A stretch of DNA of 64,000 nt from Gracilaria domingensis (Eukaryota > Rhodophyta > Florideophyceae > Gracilariales > Gracilariaceae), in assembly GCA_022539475.1 (NCBI GenBank), contig VCMS01000193.1:1-64000 (forward strand), given 5' to 3'. Every line of letters starts with the position of its first letter. Position 1 is the stretch's first letter. Positions 33,000 to 42,716 of the stretch are shown one piece after another. Made by a program: the position numbers and the translations under genes. A model generated the notes under the pieces. The model had not been told where the DNA came from. It searched no databases and worked only from the letters and a program-made list of their open reading frames with translations.

Positions 33000-34379
33000 T
33001 CACTCGGCGTCGTCGGCGCCGTGCGACGGCGTGAACGGCTGCAGGCGGCCGTCCGCCGCGGCGCGCAGCGGCACGCCGGGCGCGCCGCCGTCGCGCGCGC
33101 GGCGCCGCGCGCGCAGCACGTCGCGCAGGCCGCGCTCGCGGCGGTCGGGCGCGCCGGCGCGCAGGAACAGCACCACGGCGGTGATGTCGTCCACCACCTG
33201 CTCGTGCAGGTTCCAGCGGCGCGCGGCCTCCTTGACCAGCGCGCGCGCGGCCGCGTCCGCGTCGAGCCCGCGCGCGCGCAGCGAGTCCACCAGGTGCACC
33301 ACCTCGGCGCTGGACATGAACTCCCACACGCCGTCCGACGCCACCACCAGCAGCTGCTCGCGCGCGCCCAGCCGCGTCACGCTCACCTCCGGCGTGGTGG
33401 ACACGCCGTACGGCGACAGCACCGTGTCGCCGATGCTGCGCGTCATGGCCAGCCCGGGCAGCCACTCGTTGGGCAGCCACACGCGCTGCGGACCGACGTT
33501 CTTCTTCCAGCGCGTCACCCGCGCGCCGGCCATGCGCACGCGCTTCTTCTCGTCCGCGCGGCTCGGCTTCTGATCCCAGCTCACGTCCACGGCGCGCAGC
33601 GTCGCGCCGTCGCGCGCGCCCACCACCGCGCGCGAGTCGCCCGCCCACGCCACATACAGCTGCTCGCCGTCGAGCAGCACGCACGTGGCCGTGGTGCCGG
33701 AGAACGCGTGGTCGATGTTGTGCTTGGCGTCGCGCAGCGTCAGCTCCGCGTCCTCAAACGCCTTGGTGAAGGCGCGCACAATGTGGCGCCGGCGCTCGTC
33801 CGCGCTGCGGCTGCGCGAGTCTGGCCAGTTGCCCAGCGTCTCGCGCAGAACGAGCGGCACGCGATCGCGCACCAGCTGGCTCACCGCGCGCCCGTACGCG
33901 CCATGTCCGTCGTACACACCCACGAACAGCGACTGCTGAAACGGAGCTATCACGCCGTACGCGTCCTGATTGGCCTTGCGAGCGCGCAGCGGCGGCGCGC
34001 CGGGCGTGGCCGGCGGCAGCAGCTGCCAGCCGGCGGAGGAGCACGCGCCGACCGCATGATCCGTGCTGACGTCGAAGTGGCGTTCGGTGCCGTCGTCGGC
34101 GGCGAGCGTGGGCGCGTCCTCGGGCGAGGACGGGTGGTTGGGCAGGATGGCCACGGGCGAGCTGTCCTGCGCCGGCGTGGTTGCGGACGACAGCGACTGA
34201 TTCTTGGGCGTTGAGGTTAGAAAGGTGCGGTTGGCGGCTGTGCCAAGCGCGCGGCGGATGGTGGCCTTCAGCTGCGCGTTGGTAGAAAGCTGGTCGTCGT
34301 CGACGCCGAGCGACTGGTTGCTCTTCCTTCTGGACACCTTGACGTTGATGAGCTTGTCCAGCACGGGCGGCGGCGCCAT
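33000..34379 (-). CDS. PP2C-family serine/threonine phosphatase
   Basis: 459 residues. A Ser/Thr-rich N-terminal region (1-130) precedes a complete PPM/PP2C domain (about 134-410). Motifs are ANQDAYGV (136-143), VYDGHG (155-160, metal Asp), SGTTATCVLL (227-236), WAGDSRAVVG (245-254), SDGVWEF (348-354) and DDITAVV (398-404, metal Asp). These are the acidic residues that hold the Mn/Mg pair, so catalysis is expected. Targets are unknown. The C-terminal tail is Arg-rich. The frame is open to 34859 only because the region is GC-rich; the added residues are low complexity, so the ATG at 34379 is preferred. Codon use is almost entirely G/C-ending. Confidence 0.95.
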   Translation of the reverse strand: MAPPPVLDKLINVKVSRRKSNQSLGVDDDQLSTNAQLKATIRRALGTAANRTFLTSTPKNQSLSSATTPAQDSSPVAILPNHPSSPEDAPTLAADDGTERHFDVSTDHAVGACSSAGWQLLPPATPGAPPLRARKANQDAYGVIAPFQQSLFVGVYDGHGAYGRAVSQLVRDRVPLVLRETLGNWPDSRSRSADERRRHIVRAFTKAFEDAELTLRDAKHNIDHAFSGTTATCVLLDGEQLYVAWAGDSRAVVGARDGATLRAVDVSWDQKPSRADEKKRVRMAGARVTRWKKNVGPQRVWLPNEWLPGLAMTRSIGDTVLSPYGVSTTPEVSVTRLGAREQLLVVASDGVWEFMSSAEVVHLVDSLRARGLDADAAARALVKEAARRWNLHEQVVDDITAVVLFLRAGAPDRRERGLRDVLRARRRARDGGAPGVPLRAAADGRLQPFTPSHGADDAE

Positions 34380-34744
34380 GAGGGAAGCGCGTAGCACAGG
34401 GGGCTTCGGGGGTGGGGGGGGGGGGGGGTTGGATGTAATGGGGGGAGGGGGGGGGGTTGGGGTGCGGTTTTGGGAGTAGGAGGGCGTGCTGACGTTGGAG
34501 CAGCGCGGGGGGTGGGGGGAGGCGCGGGCGCGCGGGAAAGGCAGCCGGCGCACGGCGGCGAATGTCTCGCGCGCGCGCGCGGACGCGTTGCGACTGCGCG
34601 CGCGCGCTGGCCGGGGCCGCCACCGCGCGCTGGCGCGCATTGCCACACGGCGCGCGCCCGCCACGCGCGGTGGAATGGGCGCGCCGCAGCCGCACGCCGC
34701 GCGCGCGCGCCAGAGCGCAGCCCGCGCCGCGAACGGCCGCGCGC

Positions 34745-34779
<35 letters not shown>

Positions 34780-34880
34780 AGCGGCGCGGCGCGCTCTCGC
34801 GACGCGGCGGCACATGTCGAGTCGACATGGCAGATACGGCGCGCGCGCTCTCGCGGCAATCTCGGCGCGTTCTGCGTGCC
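34380..34880. other. GC-rich leader of the PP2C gene with homopolymer and CCG repeats
   Basis: Two long G runs on the plus strand (15 G at 34414-34428 and a second near 34440-34456) read as C tracts in the PP2C leader or promoter. A (CCG)n microsatellite occupies about 34747-34778. The open frames here are composition artefacts. Confidence 0.6.
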
Positions 34881-36466
34881 GGTCCAATGCCTTTGCTTCT
34901 ATAACGCTGCGCGCCCAGGTGGTAGATGGCTGTGCTCGTGCGCGTTGCGCCAGTGCGCGCCGCCGCGATCTTCGCAGCGCACGATGCCGTGTTCCACGCC
35001 CGAATCGTGACCTTGCTGCAGCGCGCGCGTCCCACCTCCGCTTTCATTCTGGCCACCACGCTGTCGTCACCACAGCTCCGAGTGCTCCGCGCCTGCGCTG
35101 CCCTTCGTATCTACCCAGCCTCCCTTCCATTCAGAGCCCCCACTGATTGGCCGCTTGCATCGTGACCATACTCGAGCTTGAGGCATGTTTCCCACACATA
35201 AGAAGGTATCCTTAAGGATATCCTTAAGGATACCTCAAAGTACCAAAAGTACCATTCTAACTTTATCACTCATCACTTTCCCCCGTGGAAAACTTTGTTA
35301 CAGTAGATACTACCTCAACTCAACACTGTACGTTCTCACACGTGCAGCAGCAGATATCCGCAGCGGAACGCCGATGGACCGCCATTTGCTTCTGTCTGTG
35401 GAACACTGCCCAGACCAATTGTCCGACGTGATGAGTAGCCAAATCCCACCGGAAGCACTCCGCTCTCGGCAGCCCCCATCAACTCTCGAGTCGCGTCGCC
35501 ATTTGAATTCCCTACACGTAACCTTCAAATTTCCTCCCCCAGCCACATTCCGCCCTCCCGTTCTCTATTTTGGGCTTAGCCTGTGTGTGCCCTTCGCGCC
35601 GGTCTTCGTCTTTCCCCGCGACAACTTTGTGCTTGCAGTTGCAGACATTTCGTTCTGAGTCAGAACTTCTGACGCACGGTAGCAAATTCCTGAGCACATG
35701 CGCAGCGAGCAGAACCACCGAGCCCTGCTTCCTCGTCATGCGTTGCAGTCTTTCACCACAATTGTATCGGACACGTCTATCACACTCATAGACATGACGA
35801 TACAAGTGAACAAACGATTGCCATTCCCGAAACGGACAAGTTGCTACGGCGCTATGGTCAACACAATATGACCGTGATGGTTCAAGCCTACGCTTTGCAG
35901 GAGTCGTATCTTCATCTATAAAATGGGCAATCGGTGGGAAGAAAGGCGTGGACTTGCACTACCTCAGTCTGCGCCGCCCTCCGACGGCTGAGTCACGTCA
36001 TGAGGAGCAACCCGCTCCGCATCAAACAAGACACAACGCTATGACGGAATGATTACACAACGGCTCTTCAGGTTTTTGGCCTTAGTAGTGAAGTGAGCGC
36101 GTTCTGGGAAGGCTCTCCTGCAGTCCCGAAATGGGCGAGTAGATCACACTAAAGAAGACTGTAACGTACACCAGTACATAACTTCAAACAGCCTAGTGAT
36201 ACTAACATTCACTAGAGCTACTCGTTTGCACACATCATAATTAATGTAATCCGCATTGACGAGAGCATGTTCACGATTCTGCGTCAAAGCAATGTCTATG
36301 GCTATGAACTCCCTCCATCTCAGATATGCAAGGCCTTCAACTACTCGTTTGTGCTTCTTTACTAGTAGACGACGTCGATCTACCTCAGTCAAACACCTTC
36401 TCCTATTAGCGATTCGCCGAGTCACAAAAACGAGCAGCTCAGCAATGTTCAGCAGCGCTTTATATC
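34881..36466. other. Non-coding gap between PP2C and eS4 genes
   Basis: About 1.6 kb. It includes a 157-codon open frame (35185-35658) with no recognised domain and no other coding sign, a perfect palindrome at 35204-35235, and a TATA-like tataaaat at 35917-35924 with no recognised gene downstream. Confidence 0.4.
35204..35235. repeat. Perfect 32-bp palindrome
   Basis: Arms 35204-35218 and 35221-35235 (aggtatccttaagga and its complement) flank a ta centre. It consists of repeated tccttaagga units. A related imperfect motif (aaggatatccttgggatacc) is near 52157. Confidence 0.75.
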
Positions 36467-37258
36467 TTAAACCATGACAGGCTTAGACTTGACCCTTGTC
36501 TCCTGCTCCTCGATAATGGACTTTCTCAGACCCTTATTCTTCGGCAATGAAATGGCGGCTTCACTTCCCTTACCAATGATAAACACATTGGTCTTTCTTG
36601 TGGCAAAATCATGACCAGCCGCATCGCGAACACGCACAATTTCGTGAGAGCCGGGATGCTTCTCTCGCAGCTGAATGATACCAACACGACCGATGTTATG
36701 GCCGCCAGTAATCATGCAAAGATTGCCCACTTCAAACTTGAGAATGTCCTCAATCTTGCCTGTTTCAATGTTAATTCTCACAGTATCGTCAACCTTGATC
36801 ATCGGATCCGGGTAGCGAAGGGTGCGTGCGTCGTGAGTCGCAATGTACGGAACACCCTTTTGACCAGTTTGTTGACGCTTGACCTTGCACAGCTTGTAAG
36901 CGCCCTCCGCTTTCGTTATCAGGTGAAGAACAAACCGTCCCTTGATATCGTAGAGCAATCTGAAAATCTCGTTGGTGCGATCGATGGTAATGACATCCAT
37001 AAAGCCAGCCGGGAAAGTCTTGTCGGTGCGCACTTTGCCGTCGACCTTAATAAGACGCTGCATGACAATCGCATTGGCCTCACGACCATTCAACGCATAC
37101 TTGAGACGGTTGCGAAGAATGAGATTGAGCGGAAGACACTCGCGCAACTTGTGCGGACCGGTAGACGGACGCGGTGCCCACACACCACCCATCTTATCCA
37201 GCATCCAGTGGGAGGGGGCGCTTAAGCGCTTCAAATGCTTCTTCGGTCCGCGAGCCAT
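36467..37258 (-). CDS. RPS4: Small-subunit ribosomal protein eS4 (RPS4)
   Basis: 263 residues, the normal length for eukaryotic eS4, and colinear with it. The start is [20 protein letters not shown]; then follow [18 protein letters not shown], the S4/KOW parts [16 protein letters not shown] and [10 protein letters not shown], and the end KSKPV. It is a structural component of the cytosolic 40S subunit near the mRNA entry side. No intron is present. The ATG at 37258 is certain from the universally conserved N-terminus. It is divergent from the ORF at 37504/37642, which may share its promoter. Confidence 0.98.
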   Translation of the reverse strand: MARGPKKHLKRLSAPSHWMLDKMGGVWAPRPSTGPHKLRECLPLNLILRNRLKYALNGREANAIVMQRLIKVDGKVRTDKTFPAGFMDVITIDRTNEIFRLLYDIKGRFVLHLITKAEGAYKLCKVKRQQTGQKGVPYIATHDARTLRYPDPMIKVDDTVRINIETGKIEDILKFEVGNLCMITGGHNIGRVGIIQLREKHPGSHEIVRVRDAAGHDFATRKTNVFIIGKGSEAAISLPKNKGLRKSIIEEQETRVKSKPVMV

Positions 37259-37503
37259 GATGCTCTTTGTGCTCGGTCAGGGATCAGACCAACTAACTGC
37301 GCTTTCGCGACGAACGGCTCCGGTTTGCTACTACGGGGGGGTGCTGCTTGACGACGGCACTTGTCGGAGGCGATGGCCGGCGGCTTCGATCCACCTCGGC
37401 GCGTCGTCCGACGGCGACCGTCTCAGCCCACGTGGATACGTGTCGTCAAATTATTGGCTCGGAAAAAGAGAGCGCGAATGGCGCACGACAGGTGTACACG
37501 TGC

Positions 37504-37968
37504 ATGTCAAGGAAGCATGACGCACCTTGCTTGCCATCGACCCAACCGTGGGGGCGCCCCCAAGCGAATACGTTCTCAACAACAATCTCGGAATTCCACT
37601 CCATCACCCCGTTAGTGAGTCTGTACCTTTGGTACAGCAGCATGGCGCCCGAGGAGCAGTCAGCATGGGAATTGAAGCTCACCGGTCTTCGAGAACTACC
37701 TCACGTGCGGCATGTGGAGCTACTGCCCTCGTGGAGCGCGCCTCCCGTCGGTCATTTTCACCCACTCCATCAGACCAATTTTCTCATCACCAAATCGGGC
37801 GGAATTGATGGCGTCACCCTTGGCGTCGCTCCGAACCGCTCAAAATGTATGTTTGCCCTAGAGCTTCCAGCCGGTGCTGCACTGCTCGTTGTAGCCAATC
37901 CTCCCGCGACTTTGGAGGTCATTGTATCTGAGGTATCTCGCATTCTGGGAACCATTTTCTTTTTGTGA
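37504..37968 (+). CDS. Small hypothetical protein divergent from eS4
   Basis: 154 residues from the ATG at 37504, or 108 from the ATG at 37642 (MAPEEQSAWELKL), which I prefer. The short form reads as a compact alpha/beta protein: ELPHVRHVELLPSW, TNFLITKSGGIDGVTLGV, FALELPAGAALLVVA, IVSEVSRILGTIFFL. The pattern of strands and a final helix is faintly like small proteasome-assembly chaperones, but I cannot support that call. A 7-bp inverted repeat, ctgtacc/ggtacag, sits at 37621-37637, directly before the second ATG. It is head-to-head with the eS4 gene. Confidence 0.5.
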   Translation: MSRKHDAPCLPSTQPWGRPQANTFSTTISEFHSITPLVSLYLWYSSMAPEEQSAWELKLTGLRELPHVRHVELLPSWSAPPVGHFHPLHQTNFLITKSGGIDGVTLGVAPNRSKCMFALELPAGAALLVVANPPATLEVIVSEVSRILGTIFFL

Positions 37969-38196
37969 CGCTTCATCAAGGCCACTCTTGCGTTTCGTTC
38001 CATCATGTAACGTACGACGGTACCTTACCGCCAAACATATTTCCAGGGTTGGCAGTTTGTGCGTGTATGCCAGCAGCAGTACCGTTATCACGACGGCATC
38101 CAACTCCTCTGCGCCATGCTGTTTGCTACAGTATGAACATTGCTTTACATTTGAATGAGTTAGTCAGTTCATGTTTTCTATGTTTTCCAGTTATAA

Positions 38197-41100
38197 CTAA
38201 TCAGTTATTGAATAACTGCTGGTCAAATAACTTGTACCCGAAGAGCGCAGGGACGAATATGCTTCCCTGCTGGACGTTGAAGAAACAACTCCACCCGAGG
38301 ACGATGTCAGCTTCGTTTTCTTGGAGCTTCCTCCATGACATGGCGTACGACGACCTCGTCGAACCTTCCCTGCATACCTTGGAAATGAAATCGACCAACA
38401 CAGCAGACATATGCCAAGAAGAAGGCAAACCAAAGAACGCGGTTTCATGATACTTCCCCGTGAGGAGAACACGTGAAAGAATTTGTTGACGGAGAACACA
38501 TTCACACCATTCCATTGCGATTTCTCCCAGGTTGGCCATGCCGATCGTCCGACGTCCTGGTAGTAGTTCCTCTCTGAACCCACGCCGACTGCGTAATCAA
38601 AAGACGGGAACTTGATCAAATCACTACGCCCGGTTCGAAGATTCGGTCGTGTTTGTTCAGCACTTCTCTTGCTGCACTTTTGAGAAACGTATTCTCCGTT
38701 TGCCAGCAAAAGGCTCAATTCCGAGCCCACCCTTCGAAGCACACTGCTATGTGGCAGAAGCAATTGTGTAATGTGCGACGGCAGCGGAGGAGCTAATCTA
38801 GTTAATATGGTTGCGGAGGGAGAAAGCTGCGCGGTTAGCTTCATGCTCTGCTCAAACAGTCTTTGGCATCGTGGGCGTCCTGCGCATTTCAAAATTGTAT
38901 GGTGGACTGCTTCAACAAAGAACTTGTAGCACTTCGTTCCCCCATAAGCTGTATCGATACAGTTTGTGTCTCCATAGACCATGACTGCACCTTGCCCAGC
39001 TTTGGTCAAACCAAAAACTGGTACTCCTTTCATACGAAGCGAGCTCATGATCTTAGCGCTCCTGGGTTTGCTGCTCCTACTCTCATGTAATTTGACGAAA
39101 CTAGCATGAAGAAGCTCCCCACCTGGAGGGAACGAGACAATCGGGACACCGCTTTCGACACGGAAAACCCCGTCATATGTCTTCAAGCTTCCGCTGATTA
39201 CTGCATCCCCAAAGCCGATGCCGAAAGGGCTAAGAAGAACATTCAGCGCGGGTACATTCGCGCCCCCTATGATCGGGGTCCAAAATGAACGTGTGTTATC
39301 ATCTTCAAAGCGAATGTCTTGCATGAGATCAGCATTGTACCATTCTGCAGCGACAATAAGAGAAAGTCCATACTCTTTGACCAAGATCTCTAGCTTATCT
39401 TGCTCAGCGGGGGAAAAATAATCCTCTGAATCGAACAGCAGTAGCGCCCCGTATTGTGCAGCGGTGTGCATATCAAGACATTCGAGTGAGTGATCCAAAA
39501 TGTCAACGTGAAAGCCGGCGTCAACAAAGCTGCGGTACAATGCATGAAAGTTGGTATGCGGATGATCACCCAACCAGTCCAACATATCCTTACTGTCCGC
39601 AAGATTGTCTCGAGGTACGTATCCTGGTGGGTAGCGCACAGAATGAAAAATGTCCCACAGAAGCCGTTTAGAGCGTGGTAGGGTAGGGCTTATGGCCGCC
39701 CTGATGGGTATACCCACATCAGAGTGCGTCCCTTCATGAATGCTAACAATACGCATCCGCAGAACTCCTTCGACAATTGTCAATTCACTTGGACTTGAAG
39801 CAGCAGAAAGATGAATCCCTAATCCCCCTGCCCACGGCCAAAATCTCTGTGGTGGGGTGACATCCACCGTCAGCAGCTTGCCGCCATCTGCTGATTCCCA
39901 CTCGAAGCCGATCAGTGCTGCCTCAACGCCAGCAGGATTAAGAATAGTGACGTTGAGGGTCACGGGTTTGGCTCCTTGAATCAATGGCTGAGTACAATGC
40001 GGCCACATGTACGGACAAGCAGCCTTTGTGAGGTCAAAGTATGCAGGAAAGAAATCTGCCTTTGGGCCCTCAACTGTTCCATCAGACTTTCGCATTGAAA
40101 GGGAAGGGACTCGGGAAAATTGGTTCCTAACCTTGGTTAACTCGTCGAATGCCTGTTCAATTCGTAAGAGTCCGGCCCCTTGCTCGTACATAGACTCGTG
40201 ACGCAAACGAGCAGCGGAATTAATGAGCGCGATTTTGACCGACGCTAGATTGACAACACGTTTTCGCTGTTCAGCAGGCACGGAACTAATGAGCAACACA
40301 ATCGCCGCTGCGACTACAGGGGACGCCACGCTTGTACCCGACAAGCGAGTGCAGGATGGTGGGTGATGACTGGAAGCAGTAAGAGAGCGTGCATAAGCTA
40401 CCAAATCAGGCTTGACGCGTCCGTACCGCGGGTGATAGGGATCTTGCTCATGCATGGTCATACCACGAGAACTGAATGGGGCCAGGGTGGCATCTGGCTC
40501 AGCACCAGCAACACCCACGACATCCATCATGTCTGCCGGGTTGTTGAGAGTACCCCACAGCGGCCCGTCATTGCCAATAGCGGAGACAATGATAACGCCG
40601 CTGGCAGTGAGCTCGTTGATCTTTTCAACAAATGGAATGTCTACAAAGTCGGGCCCACCAATGCTGAGATTGAGGACATCGATTCCGATGTGTAGCGCAT
40701 AGTTAAACGCGTCAAGAAACCAAGACGTGTATGAAACCTGCGCGCCAGTGAAAACCCTGAAGATATGCAGGTTGGCGTGCGGCGCCAGTCCAGGGCATGA
40801 TGGATTGCTTCCGGCAATCACAGAGGCGACAAAAGTGCCATGGCCGACAGAATCGTCCGTGGTGTTTTCACGGGTCCAATCGGTGACGGTGCGCAAGTTG
40901 GGGAAATGTGCACCGCGGGCAATGCCTGTGTCGAACACCGCTACGTGAACGCCAGCGCCGGTATGGTTGAGACGCCAGAGCGATGCGGCATTGAACGCAT
41001 GGATGCGAGGCGGGTCAGCAGGGCGACGAGAAGCGTGGGGCGGCGGAAAGACAGCTTTTGGAGCGCGAGTGAATGCTCGTTGTGGCGCGACACGCAGCAC

Positions 41101-41388
41101 GTGCGCAGATGCGCGCAGCAGGCGCAAGACGGAATCGGACTGCGTGTCAACAACGAGAAAGTCTGTCGGAAGCGATGCTGCCGAGTTGGGGCGCGGCAAG
41201 ATGCGAAAATGGCCCGGCGGCGTCAAGGTGAGCAGCGAGCGCACGTAGGCGGCTTGCAGCTGGTGCGGGCGGTACGAGGCGAGCGTGACGATGTAATGGT
41301 GGGGCTGTTGTGCGGGTAGGCATCGGAGGAGGATCGCGGCCTGGACGAAGAAGAGCAGCGCGCGTTTGGCGTGACGTGGCTGCGCCAT
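38197..41388 (-). CDS. Site-1 protease (MBTPS1/S1P-like subtilase)
   Basis: 1063 residues (human S1P has 1052). A signal peptide (about 9-27) precedes a propeptide starting YIVTLASYR, and then the subtilisin domain. That domain has VAVFDTGI (D153), VGHGTFVASVIAG (H183), SAIGNDGP (oxyanion N273) and LSGTSVASPVVAAA (S353). Downstream, YMWPHCTQPLIQG and NVTILNPAGVEA are S1P-specific. A membrane helix (about 987-1003) and a Lys/Ser-rich cytosolic tail close the protein. S1P is a Golgi protease that makes the first cut in membrane-bound transcription factors (SREBP, ATF6 and plant bZIP types). The ATG at 41388 precedes the signal peptide; the open frame above it is Arg/Pro/Ala-rich and GC-biased. 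Confidence 0.95.
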   Translation of the reverse strand: MAQPRHAKRALLFFVQAAILLRCLPAQQPHHYIVTLASYRPHQLQAAYVRSLLTLTPPGHFRILPRPNSAASLPTDFLVVDTQSDSVLRLLRASAHVLRVAPQRAFTRAPKAVFPPPHASRRPADPPRIHAFNAASLWRLNHTGAGVHVAVFDTGIARGAHFPNLRTVTDWTRENTTDDSVGHGTFVASVIAGSNPSCPGLAPHANLHIFRVFTGAQVSYTSWFLDAFNYALHIGIDVLNLSIGGPDFVDIPFVEKINELTASGVIIVSAIGNDGPLWGTLNNPADMMDVVGVAGAEPDATLAPFSSRGMTMHEQDPYHPRYGRVKPDLVAYARSLTASSHHPPSCTRLSGTSVASPVVAAAIVLLISSVPAEQRKRVVNLASVKIALINSAARLRHESMYEQGAGLLRIEQAFDELTKVRNQFSRVPSLSMRKSDGTVEGPKADFFPAYFDLTKAACPYMWPHCTQPLIQGAKPVTLNVTILNPAGVEAALIGFEWESADGGKLLTVDVTPPQRFWPWAGGLGIHLSAASSPSELTIVEGVLRMRIVSIHEGTHSDVGIPIRAAISPTLPRSKRLLWDIFHSVRYPPGYVPRDNLADSKDMLDWLGDHPHTNFHALYRSFVDAGFHVDILDHSLECLDMHTAAQYGALLLFDSEDYFSPAEQDKLEILVKEYGLSLIVAAEWYNADLMQDIRFEDDNTRSFWTPIIGGANVPALNVLLSPFGIGFGDAVISGSLKTYDGVFRVESGVPIVSFPPGGELLHASFVKLHESRSSKPRSAKIMSSLRMKGVPVFGLTKAGQGAVMVYGDTNCIDTAYGGTKCYKFFVEAVHHTILKCAGRPRCQRLFEQSMKLTAQLSPSATILTRLAPPLPSHITQLLLPHSSVLRRVGSELSLLLANGEYVSQKCSKRSAEQTRPNLRTGRSDLIKFPSFDYAVGVGSERNYYQDVGRSAWPTWEKSQWNGVNVFSVNKFFHVFSSRGSIMKPRSLVCLLLGICLLCWSISFPRYAGKVRRGRRTPCHGGSSKKTKLTSSSGGVVSSTSSREAYSSLRSSGTSYLTSSYSITD

Positions 41389-42716
41389 GGTTGTGCCGCG
41401 CGCGCGGCGGGGACGAGGCGGCGGCGGTTGCTGCGGCGCGGCGGCGGTGGTGCGCGTGCGGGGAGCGCGCCCGTTCGGGGAGCGCGCGTGCTCGCAATTA
41501 GCATCGATGGCGGCATAACGGCGCCACACGTGTGCACGTTGCGCGGCCGCACGTGAGCGGCAGCGCCGCGGCACCAAGGCGCGCGCAGGCGGAAGCGGTA
41601 GTAACGAGGGCTAGCCTTGGTACCTTCTCCGTGCGTGCAGCTAACCAAAGCTAACCGCGCACCGCGTCAGGTCAGTGCATCACGTGTAAGTGCCGCCGCG
41701 AGTGCTCACAGACGCTCCGTCGTGGAGCGCGCCTCGTCCATTAATCGCCCTACCGCCACGGCCACACTCAGCTGCCGATGTATCCAGACATCTCGTTGCG
41801 CGCCTGCCCCCTGCAACCTCCGGACAAATTGTGGCTGCGATAGCATTACTATCCATAACGTGGTGCAGATGGAGATGTTGGCCATCAACAGATGGCCTTC
41901 TTTCAGCCATCATCAACTTATGCAACCCCCCCATGGTTAGACGGGTAGTGTTGAAACAAGTTCGTTGCCCAACGTAGCAAGATCAACTGCGTCACTCGTC
42001 CGGAGCGCCTTCTCCGCCAACCACAATGGGAAGCATAGTTGCAAGTAGCTGTAGTAGGCAACTGATGATTCAAATTTCCCGTCGACGTGTACGAAGGTGC
42101 TATAAAGTTTAGAAGGTTGAAGTTTGCAATCATATTCTTGCTCTCGCGAATACAGAATGAGCCTGCACAACACAGTTTAACTTCGACCATTCGAAATGAA
42201 AGTATCTTGCGACGTAAGTTAGCCCCCTGATGTGCAGGAATACAGAAGAACTCATGAAGCCATAAGCGCCTCCATCATTGAACTACGAAGGTACCATTTT
42301 TGTTGCTTTGCAACCAGCACCTCAGATACCTTCCAGAGCTTACGGCAACCGTGCGTAAGGAATTTAAACAACACCATTCGCTCACACTATCATACTACCA
42401 AAGGAACTATCAAGCGACCGCCAACAACTTATCGTATCTCCACGCCATTTCTCTGCTCCGGTTTCCTTATATTCAGTCCGCTATATTTACCAGTACACTC
42501 GGCGGATGGCGCCATGTTTCTAAGCGTCCGCACTCTTCCTCATCTTACGAGCTCGAAACTGTGCTTCCTGCCTGCCCAGGCCGTTTTGATCAAAGCGGCG
42601 ACTAGTCTTTGTCACGGACAAATCCTGCATATTCTCCAGCTAAGTACTCTTCAAACCCTTCTGGCCGCTCTAACCTACTAACCCAGTCTCAAGTAACCAC
42701 GGTCCATCTCTGAAAC
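41389..42716. other. Divergent gap of 1.3 kb, no gene recognised
   Basis: The first 200 bp are GC-rich (the S1P leader). The rest is of ordinary composition, with short frames lacking domains. It must hold the promoters of S1P and the membrane-protein gene. ccttggtacc occurs near 41612. Confidence 0.45.

Noticed and set aside
34380-34859. N-terminal extension of the PP2C gene
   Set aside because: Consists of Arg/Ala/Pro runs coded by GC repeats and G tracts; the ATG at 34379 starts normal sequence.
31620-34904. Long ORFs opposite or out of frame with RFT1 and PP2C
   Set aside because: Low-complexity Arg/Ala/Pro shadows of the two real genes; no domains.
35185-35658. 157-codon ORF in the gap upstream of eS4
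   Set aside because: No recognisable domain, promoter or homology cue; it begins on top of a palindrome. Likely chance.
38201-38539. 112-codon ORF overlapping the end of the site-1 protease gene
   Set aside because: Out-of-frame shadow of the S1P coding region.
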